Positions 44,306 through 57,548 of a stretch of 64,000 nucleotides of DNA are shown piece after piece; within the stretch, counting starts at the first letter, position 1, and each line of letters opens with the position of its first letter. The notes beneath the pieces are model-generated. The model searched no databases, was not told the DNA's origin, and saw only the letters and a list, made by a program, of their open reading frames with translations. This stretch comes from Patiria miniata. Its lineage: Eukaryota > Echinodermata > Asteroidea > Valvatida > Asterinidae. The position numbers and the translations under genes were made by a program. The stretch spans positions 45,132,347-45,196,346 of the forward strand of contig NW_024037069.1 in assembly GCF_015706575.1 (NCBI RefSeq), given 5' to 3'.

Positions 44306-44891
44306 GTAAGAAAATAGATGGAGATGCTTCAAGTTGTTTTCCTCGTGCCATTTTCAAGTTTCATCTTTAAATATAGAGTCCTTATCTAAATTGCTTTTTT
44401 TCTAGCAGTACAAAAGTTAATCACGGTGAGACATCGACCGACTTAATCAACCCATAGGTGATGATGTGTATACATCATATCTAGCTATGGCAGTGTTCCC
44501 GTCTTGCTTTGTGATGCTCAGTGGTCTTGTGTCTGAAAGGCGTGGCCGTCCATGGAAAGTGCTAAATTTGTCATGGAAAATCATGGAAAGTCATGGGTTT
44601 TCATTTCAGGATTTCTGTTGGAACCCTCTTAGGCCAACATTAAAATAACAGTGCTTGGCTGGTATGGATATGACCACACAGTTCCCCAACAGTTCTGAAA
44701 CGGAGACCATTCTGAGTTGTTATTGCATTTCCCCTCCCTGTTCTAATGTCGGTGATGAGTAATTCTCACGTACATTTCTTCAAATAGAAAAAAACCTTAG
44801 TGGGTAGGTTGTTAGCAAGTCTAATATGTGACTTGTCAGCAAGCACATCTTGAGTCATGTGTGGTTTTGGAGAGTTATCAAATGTATCTAC

Positions 44892-45045
44892 TGTCTAGCG
44901 TGCAACTTTTCCTCGGATAAACTGATTTCCTCTTTTTTATTATTTCCAATGTCTGCCATTAGAAATTAAAAAATACTGTACCAAGTCTTCTGAAGTCTTG
45001 AAATTTCCTATTTTTGGTAGCTTTGCAGTTTCATGACTGACTGTT
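44892..45045. mobile_element. MITE-8 copy 2
   Basis: GCGTGCAACTTTTCCTCGGA and ATAAACTGATTTCC at the left, TTTGCAGTTTCATGACTGA at the right; degenerate ends. Confidence 0.6.
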
Positions 45046-46659
45046 CTTGAGCAGGGAACAAGACTGCAATTATCTCTCAAATTTTTAAAGTCTGAAAAGT
45101 TACGCGGTGAGGGCAAACATCACAGCTTGTGTGTTGTCTTAATCTGTCTCGAACAGTTATGGTATACTGGAGAGTTTTCAAATAGTCTACATGCAGATCC
45201 CCTTGGTTTGACAAATTTTGCTTTTAAGGGGTAGACTAGACTTCTTTTGAACACTTTTATGAATATACTTTTCCACTTGAAATGAAGTCGGTCTTGACAA
45301 TTACCCAGTCTGCCTATTGCACAACTTTGAAGAAAGTCCAGTCTTCATAATTCACAGCTTTGAAATGAAACCACAAAAAATGGAACCAAAAACCTTCATT
45401 TATAATGACTGTAACCTGTTTCGCACTGGATGACATGTATACACGGAAAGGTTTTGCGGTATTTTGAACGGATGACGGATAAACAGGCAACGAGCGAGGC
45501 CGAAAATATCTGTCAGCGACCCGCTCGCAGCAACCGAGGCCAGAAATATGAGTGTGCTGCCCGAGGGTGATGGCTTCAACCCGCCTGGCTTGAAATGGAG
45601 TGAAATATAATCCCGCGCCTCGTTACGTTCTAATCAAAATAATCACAGCGTGGACTGGTTAAGAATTGGCATGTAAAGAAATGTTAGACAATCTTTGTTT
45701 TACTCTGTTTGCATTCGGTTTTTTTTACTAGCTCTTTAACTTCTACCATCAAATTTCACAAAAAGTCATATATCTGAAAATTGTCCCCTGACAAACTTCC
45801 CAAAGCCACGTAGGATACATGCACATGGCCCCATATACTATCGCACAGCATTGCTCACAGATAAACAACTTATTATTTGGCTTTAAACTCTAAATCTATC
45901 TTGGGAGTTTGGGAATCTTTGGTGTCCTTTTAACTCCCAGCCCCAAGGAACAAAAAAATTTCCAGCCAGTGAGAAACACCCTCGATTCTATTTGTGATAT
46001 CATCCTAAATGTGACAAACACATTTAGTACTAGATACATGTATGCCTTGCTTGTTTCTAGTTTGAACCGGCACAAGCCGCAGCTGCGTGGAGCCTGTCAT
46101 TAAAAGAATCACCAGCAAATTAATGTTTCCGGCATTCTCGGTAGATGTAGACTCGCTGGAGGGTTAATGGCCATCATAATGCCCAACACTTGAAGAAAAA
46201 CATCTGCCTAATTGCATTATTGTCAAGTTTTCTAAGAATATGAAAAAAATAAACTAAAATAATGGTACCTTCACTTCCTGTCATTGAGACAGGAATGGCC
46301 AATCGGGATTGAAGTGCCTACATGTACCATCGTTCACACTTTTTTTATGACTTCCTAGAAAGACACTGATTTTTTTAAAGTTTTTTATTTATTTACTTTT
46401 TTGGGGGGGGGGGATTTTTTTCTGACTTCTGATGTAAAGCTTTCATATACATGTACCGGTAGTATGCTAATTTTGTCTGATTTGGCCATTTGTACAATTT
46501 GTTCATTTTCTTAATGGATGTGATTAGGGCCATTGACTTGTCGACTTTTTTCAAGTTGTATGAATTGCCTTGTGTAAAATGTTTTTTGGAAATTGCAATG
46601 GAAAAAAAAATTCAGTAAACCACAAAGAGAAACTGACAAGGGGTGCATGATAATATATA

Positions 46660-46790
46660 CTTTTTTTCAAGTTGAACAAAGAACTTGACTGGAGCGGGGT
46701 TTGAACCTGCAACTTCTGGATTGCCGTTCCGGTGCTCTACCAACTGAGCTATCCAACCCTACGTTGGGGGTTCCACGGTTCCTTGTCAGA
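46660..46790 (-). mobile_element. SINE-2 copy
   Basis: GGGGTTTGAACCTGCAAC, GGATTGCCGTTCCGGTGC, CTCTACCAACTGAGCTATCC, as at 18930-19050, with the same flanking body TTGAACAAAGAACTTGA. Confidence 0.75.
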
Positions 46791-46822
46791 ATTATAAAAC
46801 AAAAACAACAACAAGTAGATAA

Positions 46823-47864
46823 GGCCCAAAAAAAGAATAGTTCTGCTTCCGGTTACCCGACCGACCCTATTTTTAGGCTGCGACCCTAAAAATTTTATCG
46901 GCAATTCCAAAAAAAAAAAAAAAAAAAAAAGATTGAATAAATAAAAATAAAAACCTTATGTCTTGTCTGTCTTCACAAAATACCTCTCAACAACCCTTTT
47001 GCATCAAAAAATGCTTGTATTTATTGTTTTCTTACTTACATTCGCTATTTTTTCAAAAGAAACCTCCGTTATTTTTACAAATTCGCTGCGCGATTCAACT
47101 ACTTCGCAATTCGATGTCTATAATCACGTGCGTAATAAGCGCAATGCCGCGACGACTGGTTCTCGCCGCGCCGCGCAGGGGCCAATTATGAAAATGCGGT
47201 AACTAGTCTGTGCATGGCTATGCGATCGTTAGCGCTAGCATGGCTATGCAGGCGCAGGCACGTGCTCTGTCAACTGGTCGGACTCGACATCGTAAAAATG
47301 CTGAGAAAGACATCGTAAAAATGCCAAGAAAACACCGATGGAGAAAGAACATTTTTGCAAGTTAATTCACAGATTTGATCTAGCTTGTCTGTGTATGTAT
47401 TTTCCGTGTTCAAGAGTTCATTTTGAGATCGCACTACTCGTATTTGGAGTGATACAATGCAGCGTGTTTCCTGAAATGTTCGACCCGTTGGCCGCAGGCC
47501 ACACATGTACAAATGTACATGTACAGTGCTGTGCATCACACACTTCGGAGTTTTGGCCAGCTCCCCTTCTTGACTAGCGTTGTGCCTATGGTGCGAACGA
47601 CCTGAATTTCCCCCAAAAAAATTTACGAATTATCGAACTTAAATATATTGACAATAATTAAGGTAGGTTTTATTCACTTTTTGTGGCCATTTTGTGTATA
47701 GCTTTTGTAGTGCAATGGAAATAGTTCAGGCTAAAACTTCGCATATAATTGAATACCCCATTCAATCTGCATAAAAAAAATTGGCAAAAAAAAAAAATAC
47801 CCGACCGACCGACCCTATTTTTGAAAGGCATGTAATCGGAAGCAGAACTATTCTTTTTTTGGCC
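46823..47864. mobile_element. Harbinger-type non-autonomous element
   Basis: 1042 bp with inverted ends of about 30 bp, GGCC(C)AAAAAAAGAATAG followed by TTCTGCTTCCG, flanked by TAA (46820-46822 and 47865-47867). TWA targets and GG-starting ends fit PIF/Harbinger. The block CCGACCGACCCTATTTTT occurs near both ends in the same direction. No transposase frame. Confidence 0.78.
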
Positions 47865-48361
47865 TAATTCTAAAAGCAAGCCTGCCTTCCGGTAATGCAT
47901 ATATTGGCCAGAAACGCGTAGTTTGTTTTTCAATCCAGGAGTTAAAAAAAAAAGCATGCCCAATATGTCATGATCATTTCGCCTTGGCTGCTCCCTTTGA
48001 AAAAACAACAAACACAGTATGGGTTTCCATGACGCTGCTCTAGCCTCAGCCAATCAGCATCCAGGATTCCAGTTCAACGGCCGTTGACATTTACACGAAC
48101 CACTCATCTGTATTTCTATATATTTTTAGACCCATTCTTTTCCAAGAATTTTGTCTGCGTGTCTGGTTTTGTAAGCTAGAAATAAAACGTCGCATCCTGT
48201 AAGACTTTGGCTGCTACATGTAACTCACCAGATCATCGCAGAAATGTCGTTTTTAAAATGCATTCAAACAGTTTGGAAACACACTTGTGTCAATACGTGT
48301 AAACTGCTGTATGTACATTGTACATGCATGAAAAGACTAGCAGTGAATAGCCATTCTGAAT

Positions 48362-48730
48362 CAATTCAGGTGATTCGCAATGCAGGGCGCCACCAAGAGT
48401 TTGCCACGGAGGGTTCATTTTTCCCAGTGCATTGTGGGAGATGGTCGACAAATTTGCAGCACTGGACATTTGAAATTGTTCGTTTTTCGGGTCAGCATTT
48501 TTGTTAGCGTATGATTGGAGTATCTGTTTGCCCTTTTCTTTGTTTTTTTATCGCTATGGTGTTTTTGGAAGGCGGCAGAACGCTATGCCCAAATCTATAA
48601 CAAATTAGCTCAGGTTGTCTACTGACACTCATTCAAATGGGCCATGTTTTGACGACCGTAAACTTGAAAAATGGACCCTCAGTGTCAAACTCTTGGTGGC
48701 GCCCTGCATTGTGAATCGCCCGAATTTGAA
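48362..48730. mobile_element. MITE-13, long inverted ends
   Basis: About 369 bp; inverted ends of some 55 bp share CAATGCAGGGCGCCACCAAG, AGTTTG and GAGGGT. Internal part holds GTGCATTGTGGGAGATGG. Boundaries are approximate. Confidence 0.82.
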
Positions 48731-49560
48731 TAGAACTTAGACTAGACTTGCCTAGTCTTGTTTTAATGTCTCAAATCAACAAGCTCCGGATTGCTTGCTA
48801 TTGAATCTGTGATTCAGCAAGATCAATGATTAGAAAAGTATAGGTCTCTCTCAAATGATGTCGGCTTTTTGAGCTTGAACTTGAATAACGCGCATCGGCT
48901 GCGTCGTATTTCGAATTAACAACATGTATACTGTTTACTTGATAATCTTTTGCATCCCTCTGAAAACATGAAAGATATTTTGTTTGGTTTGGTTTCACAG
49001 TCTCTTGTTCAAAATCCCAAGAATTCTGCTTCTCACACACCACACAATCACACACAGCTTAATGTCGTCTACAGAAAAACAATAAACACAATCAGTGTGG
49101 GAATATTGGCTCATCACGGATGCATTACAAAATCAAGTCAAGTCAACTTTTACTTTTCCAAACTTCTTTGTCAGTTGTGAAACTTGCAATTCCTGATTGC
49201 AAAATAATTTCATAAAGTGAAATTCAACTGAGTTGCAGATAGTAAAAGAAGATTTCAGAAATCAAAACCAAAATGATTACACATCGTATCTTCTATTTTT
49301 AATAAAATCTTCCTCGTTATTGGCCGAACGACTTCAAACTAGATTTATGGTCTGAGTTTATTCTCTTGGTTTCGAGCCAAGTTTTCAATATCTCGAGGGT
49401 ACAGATATGTGGTTAAAACCACAACATATGCTCTTCCAATAAAACTGTTTCCTCAAAAAGTTCAGTAAACTATTTTTTTTTATTACAAAGAATAAATTTG
49501 CAAACAAAATAATATTTAAGGTTTTGGCATCATTCCATCTAACAAGATGCTTTCTGGGAC

Positions 49561-49958
49561 AACAATGGGTCGGCCGACCATTGTTGGAAAAAAAACAACT
49601 TTTTTTTTCCCCTTCAAATACTGCCCCCAATTTACCAAATTTGGTTGGTCAACATTTATGTTGCGATCAGTTATACATCCGTGAAGGGGTGCAAGCCAGC
49701 TAGTCTGGTTTCTTGACTCATGGAGGAATATTTTTATTCCTCCATTCTTGACCTGACAATGCCCGGATATAGATAAATTGCTCTGTTTCACCTGAAATAG
49801 AGTCAGGTAACCAGACTACAAGAACAGAATTTGTTCTTGGAATTTCCAGCATCTATGAACACAAAACTTTAAGCAGGTCAGTGCTATGTGCTATAAAATA
49901 CTTATCACAAAATCCATCCATTTCTGAAAATTATAGCAAAAGCAAATGTATTTTACCT
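49561..49958 (+). mobile_element. MITE-2 copy, left end lost
   Basis: Starts within the internal GGTCGGCCGACCATTGTTGG palindrome and continues to GCAAATGTATTTTACCT before TTAA (49959-49962). Confidence 0.65.
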
Positions 49959-50207
49959 TTAACTCATACTGTCACTCGTGAGGGAGTACAGTACGTGTGC
50001 AGCTAGCTCAATAAACCGATAAATTAAGGCCCGCCCACTTGGCACGTGTCAACGACACGTGCGTCTCTGCAATGCCACACTGCATGTACCAGCCGTGTGC
50101 GTCATGTGGACGTGCACACATGATAGACATCAATAGCTTTGATTGGTCCAAACATCGTGAGTAGGGGTTCAGTGGATCTGTTTAATTCCATTTCTTTACC
50201 CAGGGTA

Positions 50208-50490
50208 GGGGAACAACTGCCAATTTAATGAAATCACCGCAAGAACCAATGTCTACATGCAATCCTTCCTACCAAGAAGTGTCAGAAAATGGAACAAATT
50301 ACCCCAAGATGTCATCAATGCCCCAAACCACAATCGATTCAAATCCTTGGTTTAGTTGAATATGCCACTCTCCAAGCCTCTTAGTTAGACTTCCTCGAGG
50401 AGTTCTGAAAAGGATAACCACCAAGTACCAAGTACCAAGTGTGCCCAAACACTTAAAAACTAGTTTCCATTGTGGCCCTGCATACATTAC
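50208..50490 (+). pseudogene. LINE reverse transcriptase C-terminus and 3' UTR
   Basis: An open stretch from about 50214 encodes ARTNVYMQSFLPRSVRKWN followed by KLPQDVINAP and FKSLV, then a stop near 50355. SFLPRSVRKWNKLP is the hallmark C-terminal motif of CR1/L2/RTE-type LINE proteins. The following bases are the 3' UTR also seen at 5370 and 42620. A 5'-truncated retroelement insertion. Confidence 0.8.
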
Positions 50491-51697
50491 AAATTAAACA
50501 GTGTTAAGTAAAGCTAAAGTCATAAGGAAAAGTTTATTGGTGAAACATACAACAGACATTATTTTTTACAAATACAAGTATCTCGGAAATGATAACGAAA
50601 TAATTATATTCATTTTAAACATTCAGCCTAGCGGCATGATTTACTGATCAGTCTATTGTTCCCCAATGTCGATGCCTTGGTCTGAAATCTTGTCATTTAC
50701 ATGTTTCGTTTTGCGTTTTCTTAGTAGTTTTAGTAATGGTTAAGACTTGTTTTTCTTATATGCGCCAGTCAACAGATGCAATTAAACTTGAGATGTGTGT
50801 AATGTTTAAAATTCAAAGCAGTGCTTACACGCTTTGTGATACAATTTATCCTAATTTCTCAGTATTACAGCTTTTCTTTGCCATTTACCAGACTAACAAG
50901 ACCCAAGGGATGGTTTGCGATAAATTGTCACTCGATAAATCTAAAACCTTTTTAAAACGAAACTGCAAGCTCCAGACCAGATCAAAGTCTTGTCTTTAAG
51001 CCGCCCCTGAGGATGTAAGAGATGAGCTCGTGCTGGTTTCCGAATAATCGCCGCCAAATTGAATCACCCCCAGGCTTGTCTGAATCGTGTGCAAATTATT
51101 GATGGGAACGATTTCCAAGTATCAAACTCACCGCTTTGAGCACAGAAGAAAAGAGAGATCCGAGGAATCAATGAATACAAAATTACATTCCCATCTCCCA
51201 GCTCCTCAAAGAGTGTGATTGGCTCTCTACAATTGCCAGCAGCCTCCAGCTAATAACTAGAGTAAACCAGTTTCCACAGAAGCTTCAGGGCAGTGGACGA
51301 TTTCCAGTGCAGATTCTGAGTATCATATTTATTTATTTTTTATTTACAAAGAAAAGAGCGACAGAGAGAGACGTTAGGGGCCAACGATATTTACCCAAAG
51401 GCCAAATGAAAGCGTGATTGAGCCTTTCACTGGAATGGTTTAATGTCATTGCCTCCGGGCTCATGATCACGATCAGCTCGTTGATGTTTTGTATATTTCG
51501 ATTCTCACTGCTGTCTTTTATTTTCGAGGAAAAATAGCCTCGGCGTGAATTAAAAGCTTACGGTCAGGGAATTGTAATGGATTTGCAGTGACACCTGGCG
51601 TAGATGAAATCTCATTCTTGAGACCCAACAGGGGATTCTGTCTTTGTGTTGTTTCAGTTTGACTTGACAAACATGTATCACTTGACATCAAGGTTAC

Positions 51698-51719
51698 CCC
51701 CCCCCCCCCCCCCCCCCCC
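51698..51719 (+). repeat. Poly(C) tract, about 22 nt
   Basis: One of several long C runs; on the minus strand a poly(G). Confidence 0.9.
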
Positions 51720-51939
51720 AATGATGCCCAGGAAACAGGTGAATTAGCATTCGTCCATATGGGAAAAAATGGATGAAATTCAAAGCATTGTCATTAAACG
51801 GTATATTTAAAGTCCCACTGAAAAAGTCCTCCTTGCCAGGAGTGTAGTGTGCATCATTCTTTCTTATTTCTGATGTCATCACACAACAGCTTGGGTACAT
51901 TTATGATTTTTTTTTTCTGTTCGCCCTGTCCATGTTTGG

Positions 51940-52130
51940 TTTCTCATCATTCATTTTTGTGTCCCTGTTACCTTGGTATGATACTTTCTAATTTACCATT
52001 ATCATTAGGAATGCTGTCGAAAAAAATATATTTGTTGAGTAGGTAGCTTGCCAGTCATAATTATAAAATCATAGATGTTAAATGTGACAGGGACAGCTGG
52101 AAAAAGTGGACCCAAATTTATAGAACGACC
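51940..52130. mobile_element. MITE-7 copy
   Basis: GTTACCTTGGTATGATACTT at left, ATGTGACAGGGACAG and GTGGACCCAAATTTATAG at right, as at 60357-60597. Confidence 0.6.
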
Positions 52131-52718
52131 AAAGTGGAAACATTAAAAGCCTGCACTTTGATTCTCTCCATCTGGAAAACAAAATAAAATATCAGTAATT
52201 GCGGGCGGCTCCGTCCAAAACCGAAAGAAACCATTTACAGCTCGATTCCAGGAATAGAACGTAACTGACACGCCAATTGTAAATGCGGTTACCCTTCAGA
52301 AACTGAAAAAGGCCCCATATTTGGTGTGTGGCTTGGTTGAGTTGAGTGTGTGGTCTGGAAGTAAGAGGAACACTTGAACCACATAAGATTGATTTCTGTG
52401 AATAAAAACCACTATTCACTATTTTTGGTCACAAAAATGGTTGTGATGTTTTACTTTACTAAATACTACATGATGTATCAACCGCATCCATTGTTTAGTA
52501 CAGAGTGGATTGTTTAATTGAATTATTAATTACATACAGAGCTTACTAACATTTGGTGTCATTAGCGGATCGGACTTTACTTTTAATTTCAGTGTTGATT
52601 TCAGTATTATTTGTAACTGTTAAATGGATAGCTTTCATTTTTTACATACTGACCAAACAAAAGGTGCAGGCATTTTGAGTTCCGGAAGTATTCATGCGTG
52701 ACGCAAAATCCTTTCTCT

Positions 52719-52811
52719 TGATGGCATGGGCGTCGCGAGGGGGGGGGCAAGGGGGGGCACTTGCCCCCCCCCTGGAAAAGCAAAAAAAAAAAGAAAAAAA
52801 AAAAGGAAGGG

Positions 52812-52842
<31 letters not shown>

Positions 52843-53005
52843 CGCGAAGACAAAGTGGTGTTAATTTAATGAGTTGGGGGGGGGGCAAAATGTCCCTGCC
52901 CCCCTCTAAAACTGATAAATCGAGAATGTGTTGAGAAATACAAGCATTTTTTGGCAAAAAAAATTTTGCCCCCCTCTAGAAAAAATCCTGGCAACGCCCA
53001 TGCTT
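52719..53005. mobile_element. MITE-9-like copy 2
   Basis: Ends GCATGGGCGTCGCGAGG and, inverted, GCATGGGCGTTGCCAGG. The middle has poly(G), poly(C) and more than 60 A residues in long runs. A solo end (GCATGGGCGTCGCCAGGATT) occurs at 56236-56256. Confidence 0.72.
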
Positions 53006-56000
53006 GATGGGAATGGAGTATTACCTCAAGATAAACGGAGTTTCCGAGTCATCCAAGTTTGAGTTAACGAGAGTTGACTGTATATTAATTAAATATATCT
53101 TTCAAATTTAAAAAGAACACCGACAGATTTAGGCCACCAATTAAGGGATAAATGAATTAATACATGTGGCTGGTATTTTTTCTGTTTTATTTATTCATCG
53201 TCATGTTTTGTTATGCCATTTATTCTTGTCCTAAATAAAAGCCGTCCAAAAACACCTGATGTACATGTATTACTATTAATGATCGTCAGGCTGATGAAAG
53301 ATATGTGCTACATGTCATGTACATGTATGATCACACACCAAAATCATGAAAAATGTGTCACTCGGTCACACACTCTGAATAAAATTCATTACTTCTGCAG
53401 TCAGACACAAGAAGATAGAAGACAGTCATTTTATTTGTAGGTTATTTCATCACTTCTCCTTCCTTTCAAGGATCCAGCAAGACCATTTTACACCCCCCCC
53501 CCCTTCTCAAGGCTTGCAAGAGGAAGTGGCCCTGCTGCTTCAGCACTGACATCCCTGGATTTCAGAGAAACTCGCCTGCTGATGGTGCAAGTTGCCTTGG
53601 GCGGAGCAGTGATCAGCTGAATTACTGGCCACTGAAAAAAAAAATTCCGTTTAGCATAAGTGATGTCAGTCATAGATGATTGAGAGAATTTTTTTCTGTA
53701 ATTTCTTGTCGAGAATTGGGACTCATTTGTCCTATAGATACATTTAATTCATAATGATCTAGGTTTGCTAACATTATTTTGCATATTTACCTGCATTTCA
53801 GTCAAAAAAAGTGGCATGAAAATGGTTTGGTTAAGAACTAGTTCACATAGGCCCCAATGACAGAACATGGATAAAAAAAAATCTCATCTTGATGGAAAAA
53901 GACTTGTGTGGACAAATTAAGACAGGAGAATTGGCCTGAACAGATAAGGACAAATTCAGTATATTTCACACTTTTTGGAAATGTAGGAGAAACATGTGTT
54001 TAAACTGGAGAAAAACATTTAACCGCCAGATAGTTTTGACAGATTAGCAAACGAACCGTTATTATTTTTGTGTCTGGCCTTGTATTCATGATTCAGAACT
54101 GTTAGATATTTTTCATTCATTTTAACTCAACAAAAGTGCATGACTTCAGGGGATGTCTCGATGAGATAGGGATGCCCTACCTGTTCAGATATTTAAGTGT
54201 TAGGCTTACCCATCAGCAGAAATTTGTATTGCCGTGGTATAATGTACGGAGCTGTGAAAAACAATTCTCGTTATCAACAAAATTAGTGAGAGTTGTGTTG
54301 ATGATTTGTAAATTTCATATCAGATTTTTGCTTCAATTCAGTACCATAGTTTAATTTTTCAAGCTTTTTATTTTTGTTTTCTATCTGAAAATCAAGTCCT
54401 TTTAAATATGTTAGCCAAATAAAAACCCATTATTTAAGAACCTCATTCGTTTTTAGTGAAGTTCAGTGTTGTCAAGGATAAGAATGCTGAATGCATAATA
54501 TTAATAGACAGAATTTTAGGAGCACAATCAATATTTTGGAAGCTCAATTTCTGATCAATAATAAAAAATTGCATCATTTTTGGACATGAATATGACAGCT
54601 CATTCATTTTCAGATCTTAGAAGAGTTCCATAATCAAAAGCCAAGATTCCCAGAAACGCGATCAATCTTTATCTCCGTACAAATTGACAAAGTGACACGG
54701 CATCTTCCAATAAATGTTGAGATCTCGTGAGAGCATCCTAATTCATGTCGACAACGCAGATCACGTTACATTCGTAAAGAAATCTCACTCAAGCCGAAGC
54801 ACGCGGGCTCGTTAGGCCATAATTCATACCCTGGGACGTGCTCACCGCTCTCCCGACTAATGTCATACATAAAGACGGTCATTTTTTTTCGCTCAGGTGG
54901 CGTGACGAGAGAATATAGCGACAGTTCCGGGAAACTCTATCATGTATTTATGAGGGTACCGTGCTTTAAAGCCAAAATGCACTTATATCTGTAATTATGA
55001 TGTAAGTGCAGGTCGTTGTGCAAGCTGTTCCAGGAATTGTTCCCATGGCAACTTAACTCATTATTTGTACAAGACTGACATCTAGGATTAATTACAGACA
55101 GTGCGTTGTCATGGCTTAATTTGTCAGTGCTTAGCATTCTGGGAAAAATATGGCATGACATACTGCAAATTGGACTTGTTCATCAGTAAATAATTGACAG
55201 ACGTTTCCTTATTTTTCTGACTAGCACATTTGGTTCCAATTATAGTGAAGTCATGTGATGTCTTCTCCAAAATGAGATGTTCATACGATTATTGAACAAA
55301 TCCGTTTTGAAAAAAACAATCTTCAGTGCACACCATTTTGAATGCCAGCTAGATGTTAAGTGTTATGATTGAAGTCTTTTATGTCTTCAGTGTCATCATG
55401 TGCAGCCATGTTGCTACAATTGACCTTTCAACTGTTTGTTTGTTCCTGTCTCTATTTCAATCAAAACAATCATCTGTGAATGACTTTGTGGGGGGGGGGG
55501 GGGAGGGGGTCCCTCGATTCTTACAGATCAGGACCAGAAAGCTTCACTTTCCTTTTCTGTAAGCTTAGGAAACTCCAACTATAATGCTCATTGGAAATGT
55601 CAATTTAAATGAGCTTTCCAGCTGGGATTCCCGACTTCTCAGTATTTTCCTGAAAGATTGTTTCTCTTATATTTCAAACTTTGATCTGAACAAAACCAGA
55701 CCAGTTAATCTTAATTTTTGGTTGCCACATATTTGTCATCTGATATATACCATGCCTTCCAAACAACTACACAGAATTAAAAATGATTTAAAACAATTTT
55801 AAAAAAGCAAAAAAAAAAGGAAAGCCTGCCAAATAAAACTGTGTGATTTGGTATTGACCTGCATTTGACTCTCATTAGTGAAAGGCCTGTTGTGTAACAG
55901 CAATGGCGTAATTATCCAATCAGGAACTCAGTAATTTTGTTGCGGTCGCGGCGCACTTTCCAGGAGCACACCTCAAGCTCAGGGCAATATCCACCTGTTT

Positions 56001-56235
56001 TTAAGAGTGACTCGGTTGAACAGCTGGGTCACACATTATCAATCATGTTATTGCCCAAGTGCATTCACAAGATAATGAATCCCACAGTTTTCCCCGAAAT
56101 TTGGAAATACCTGGCTTGTGAGGATTAGTAATCTCTAAATTGAACTTCCTCAGCTTGAAAAATGTTCGTGAACTTTCCTATCTGCACCAGATATGAGCAC
56201 AAGATATGAGTACAGTTCTTGTGAAATGACAGGGG

Positions 56236-56280
56236 TGAGCATGGGCGTCGCCAGGATTTTTTTCTTAAGGGGGCAAAGCA
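56236..56280 (+). mobile_element. Solo end of MITE-9-like element
   Basis: GCATGGGCGTCGCCAGGATT followed by a T run and GGGGGCAAAG, matching the inverted right end at 52960-53000. No partner end found nearby. Confidence 0.55.
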
Positions 56281-56685
56281 CTCACCAGAAGTGAAGGGAG
56301 AAATCAGCGGCCTGGAAAAGACGAGAGGGGCGCTCGACATCACTCAACGCTTTGTTGAAAACCGTCCATGTTGTTAAATTAACAGTAATAGGATTCCGCC
56401 CTCGTCTTCTTGTTTCATTTTCATTTTCCTTTTTTCTTCTCCTTTTTGTTGTTGTTGTTACTTTGCTGGGGGGGGGGGAGGCCTCGCTGCACTCATGGGG
56501 GTGAGAAATCATGATCATTAAAACCAGCAACTTTTGTGAGTTCTCCTTAAATATATACAAGGAGCATGATTTTATAATCAATCTGTCCAAATTCCCCTTA
56601 TAGCATTTAATTTCATTATTTTAGATCTTACCAATCAGTATCTTTACCAATCCATGTACGACTAGAGTCAAATAACACACAAATA

Positions 56686-57302
56686 TTTCGTCCCCATTTT
56701 GACAAAGTGATGAATCCGTCCAAAACAGATATTTTAACCAATTTGAGATTTTTGAATACGTTACATTTTGTGATGTCAGGCGTAATTACCAATTTCAAGA
56801 CACAAAATTTCATTGTTCGTTAATTACGCTCATTTACGCAAAGTGGCAAATGTGCGACATCTTAGTTTTTCATTTTGTATCGTTGCTTTTACATGTCTGC
56901 TATTAGATTTGCGTAGTCTCTCAAATTTGCATTTTTACGAAGTGACAAATCTGCTTTCTAAAATGTATTCAATTTATATACGTGCATGACATCTGTGTAC
57001 AAACACAATGCTATGTGCATGTATGTGTGACCAATGTGCGTGCTCTAATTTTCCGTTTCGACGAAGTGACGAATCTATGTAGTAATTAATATCTCCTAAT
57101 TAAACATGCTTTTATGAAAACAGAGAGGGTTTTGGCTATTTAACTTCAGGGCTGTCGCATCAATTATGTACTTCTAAGTTTGAGGGAGAAATGGAAACGA
57201 AAACAAGATTTGAAAAATCGACTAAATTCAAAAGCGATTTTCTCTCAAATCTGTTTTGCAGCTCTTTGTGCAGATTCGTCACTTTGTCAAAACGGTGACG
57301 AT
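56686..57302. mobile_element. MITE-14 with repeated subterminal motif
   Basis: The left segment CCCATTTTGACAAAGTGATG and the right segment (inverted) CGTTTTGACAAAGTGACG match; the motif CGAAGTGACGAATCT recurs in variants at about 56840, 56940, 57060 and 57275. Confidence 0.6.
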
Positions 57303-57326
57303 TTGTAAATCGGTCATTCTGTAAAT

Positions 57327-57548
57327 GTAGGGTCCATTTTTCTCCCTGGCCCTAGCTGTTTGACATGTATGATTTTATAGTTCTAGATAAGTGTATTCTT
57401 CCTCCAAGAGTGATTATGTGAAGCAAACGACCTACTCAACAAATTAAAAAAAATAGTTGAAGCTGTTATTTACAAAGTTCAGAATCACAGGGAGCCCAGG
57501 ACAGGAAAACAACTGTCACACTTTGGACCCTAAATTTATAGAATAACC
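57327..57548. mobile_element. MITE-7 copy
   Basis: Left GTAAATGTAGGGTCC, right GGACCCTAAATTTATAG; internal CTCCAAGAGTGATTATGTGA as at 37955. Confidence 0.7.

Noticed and set aside
47670..48053. 127-codon minus-strand frame
   Set aside because: Mostly the inverted end of the Harbinger-like element and flanking DNA; no match.
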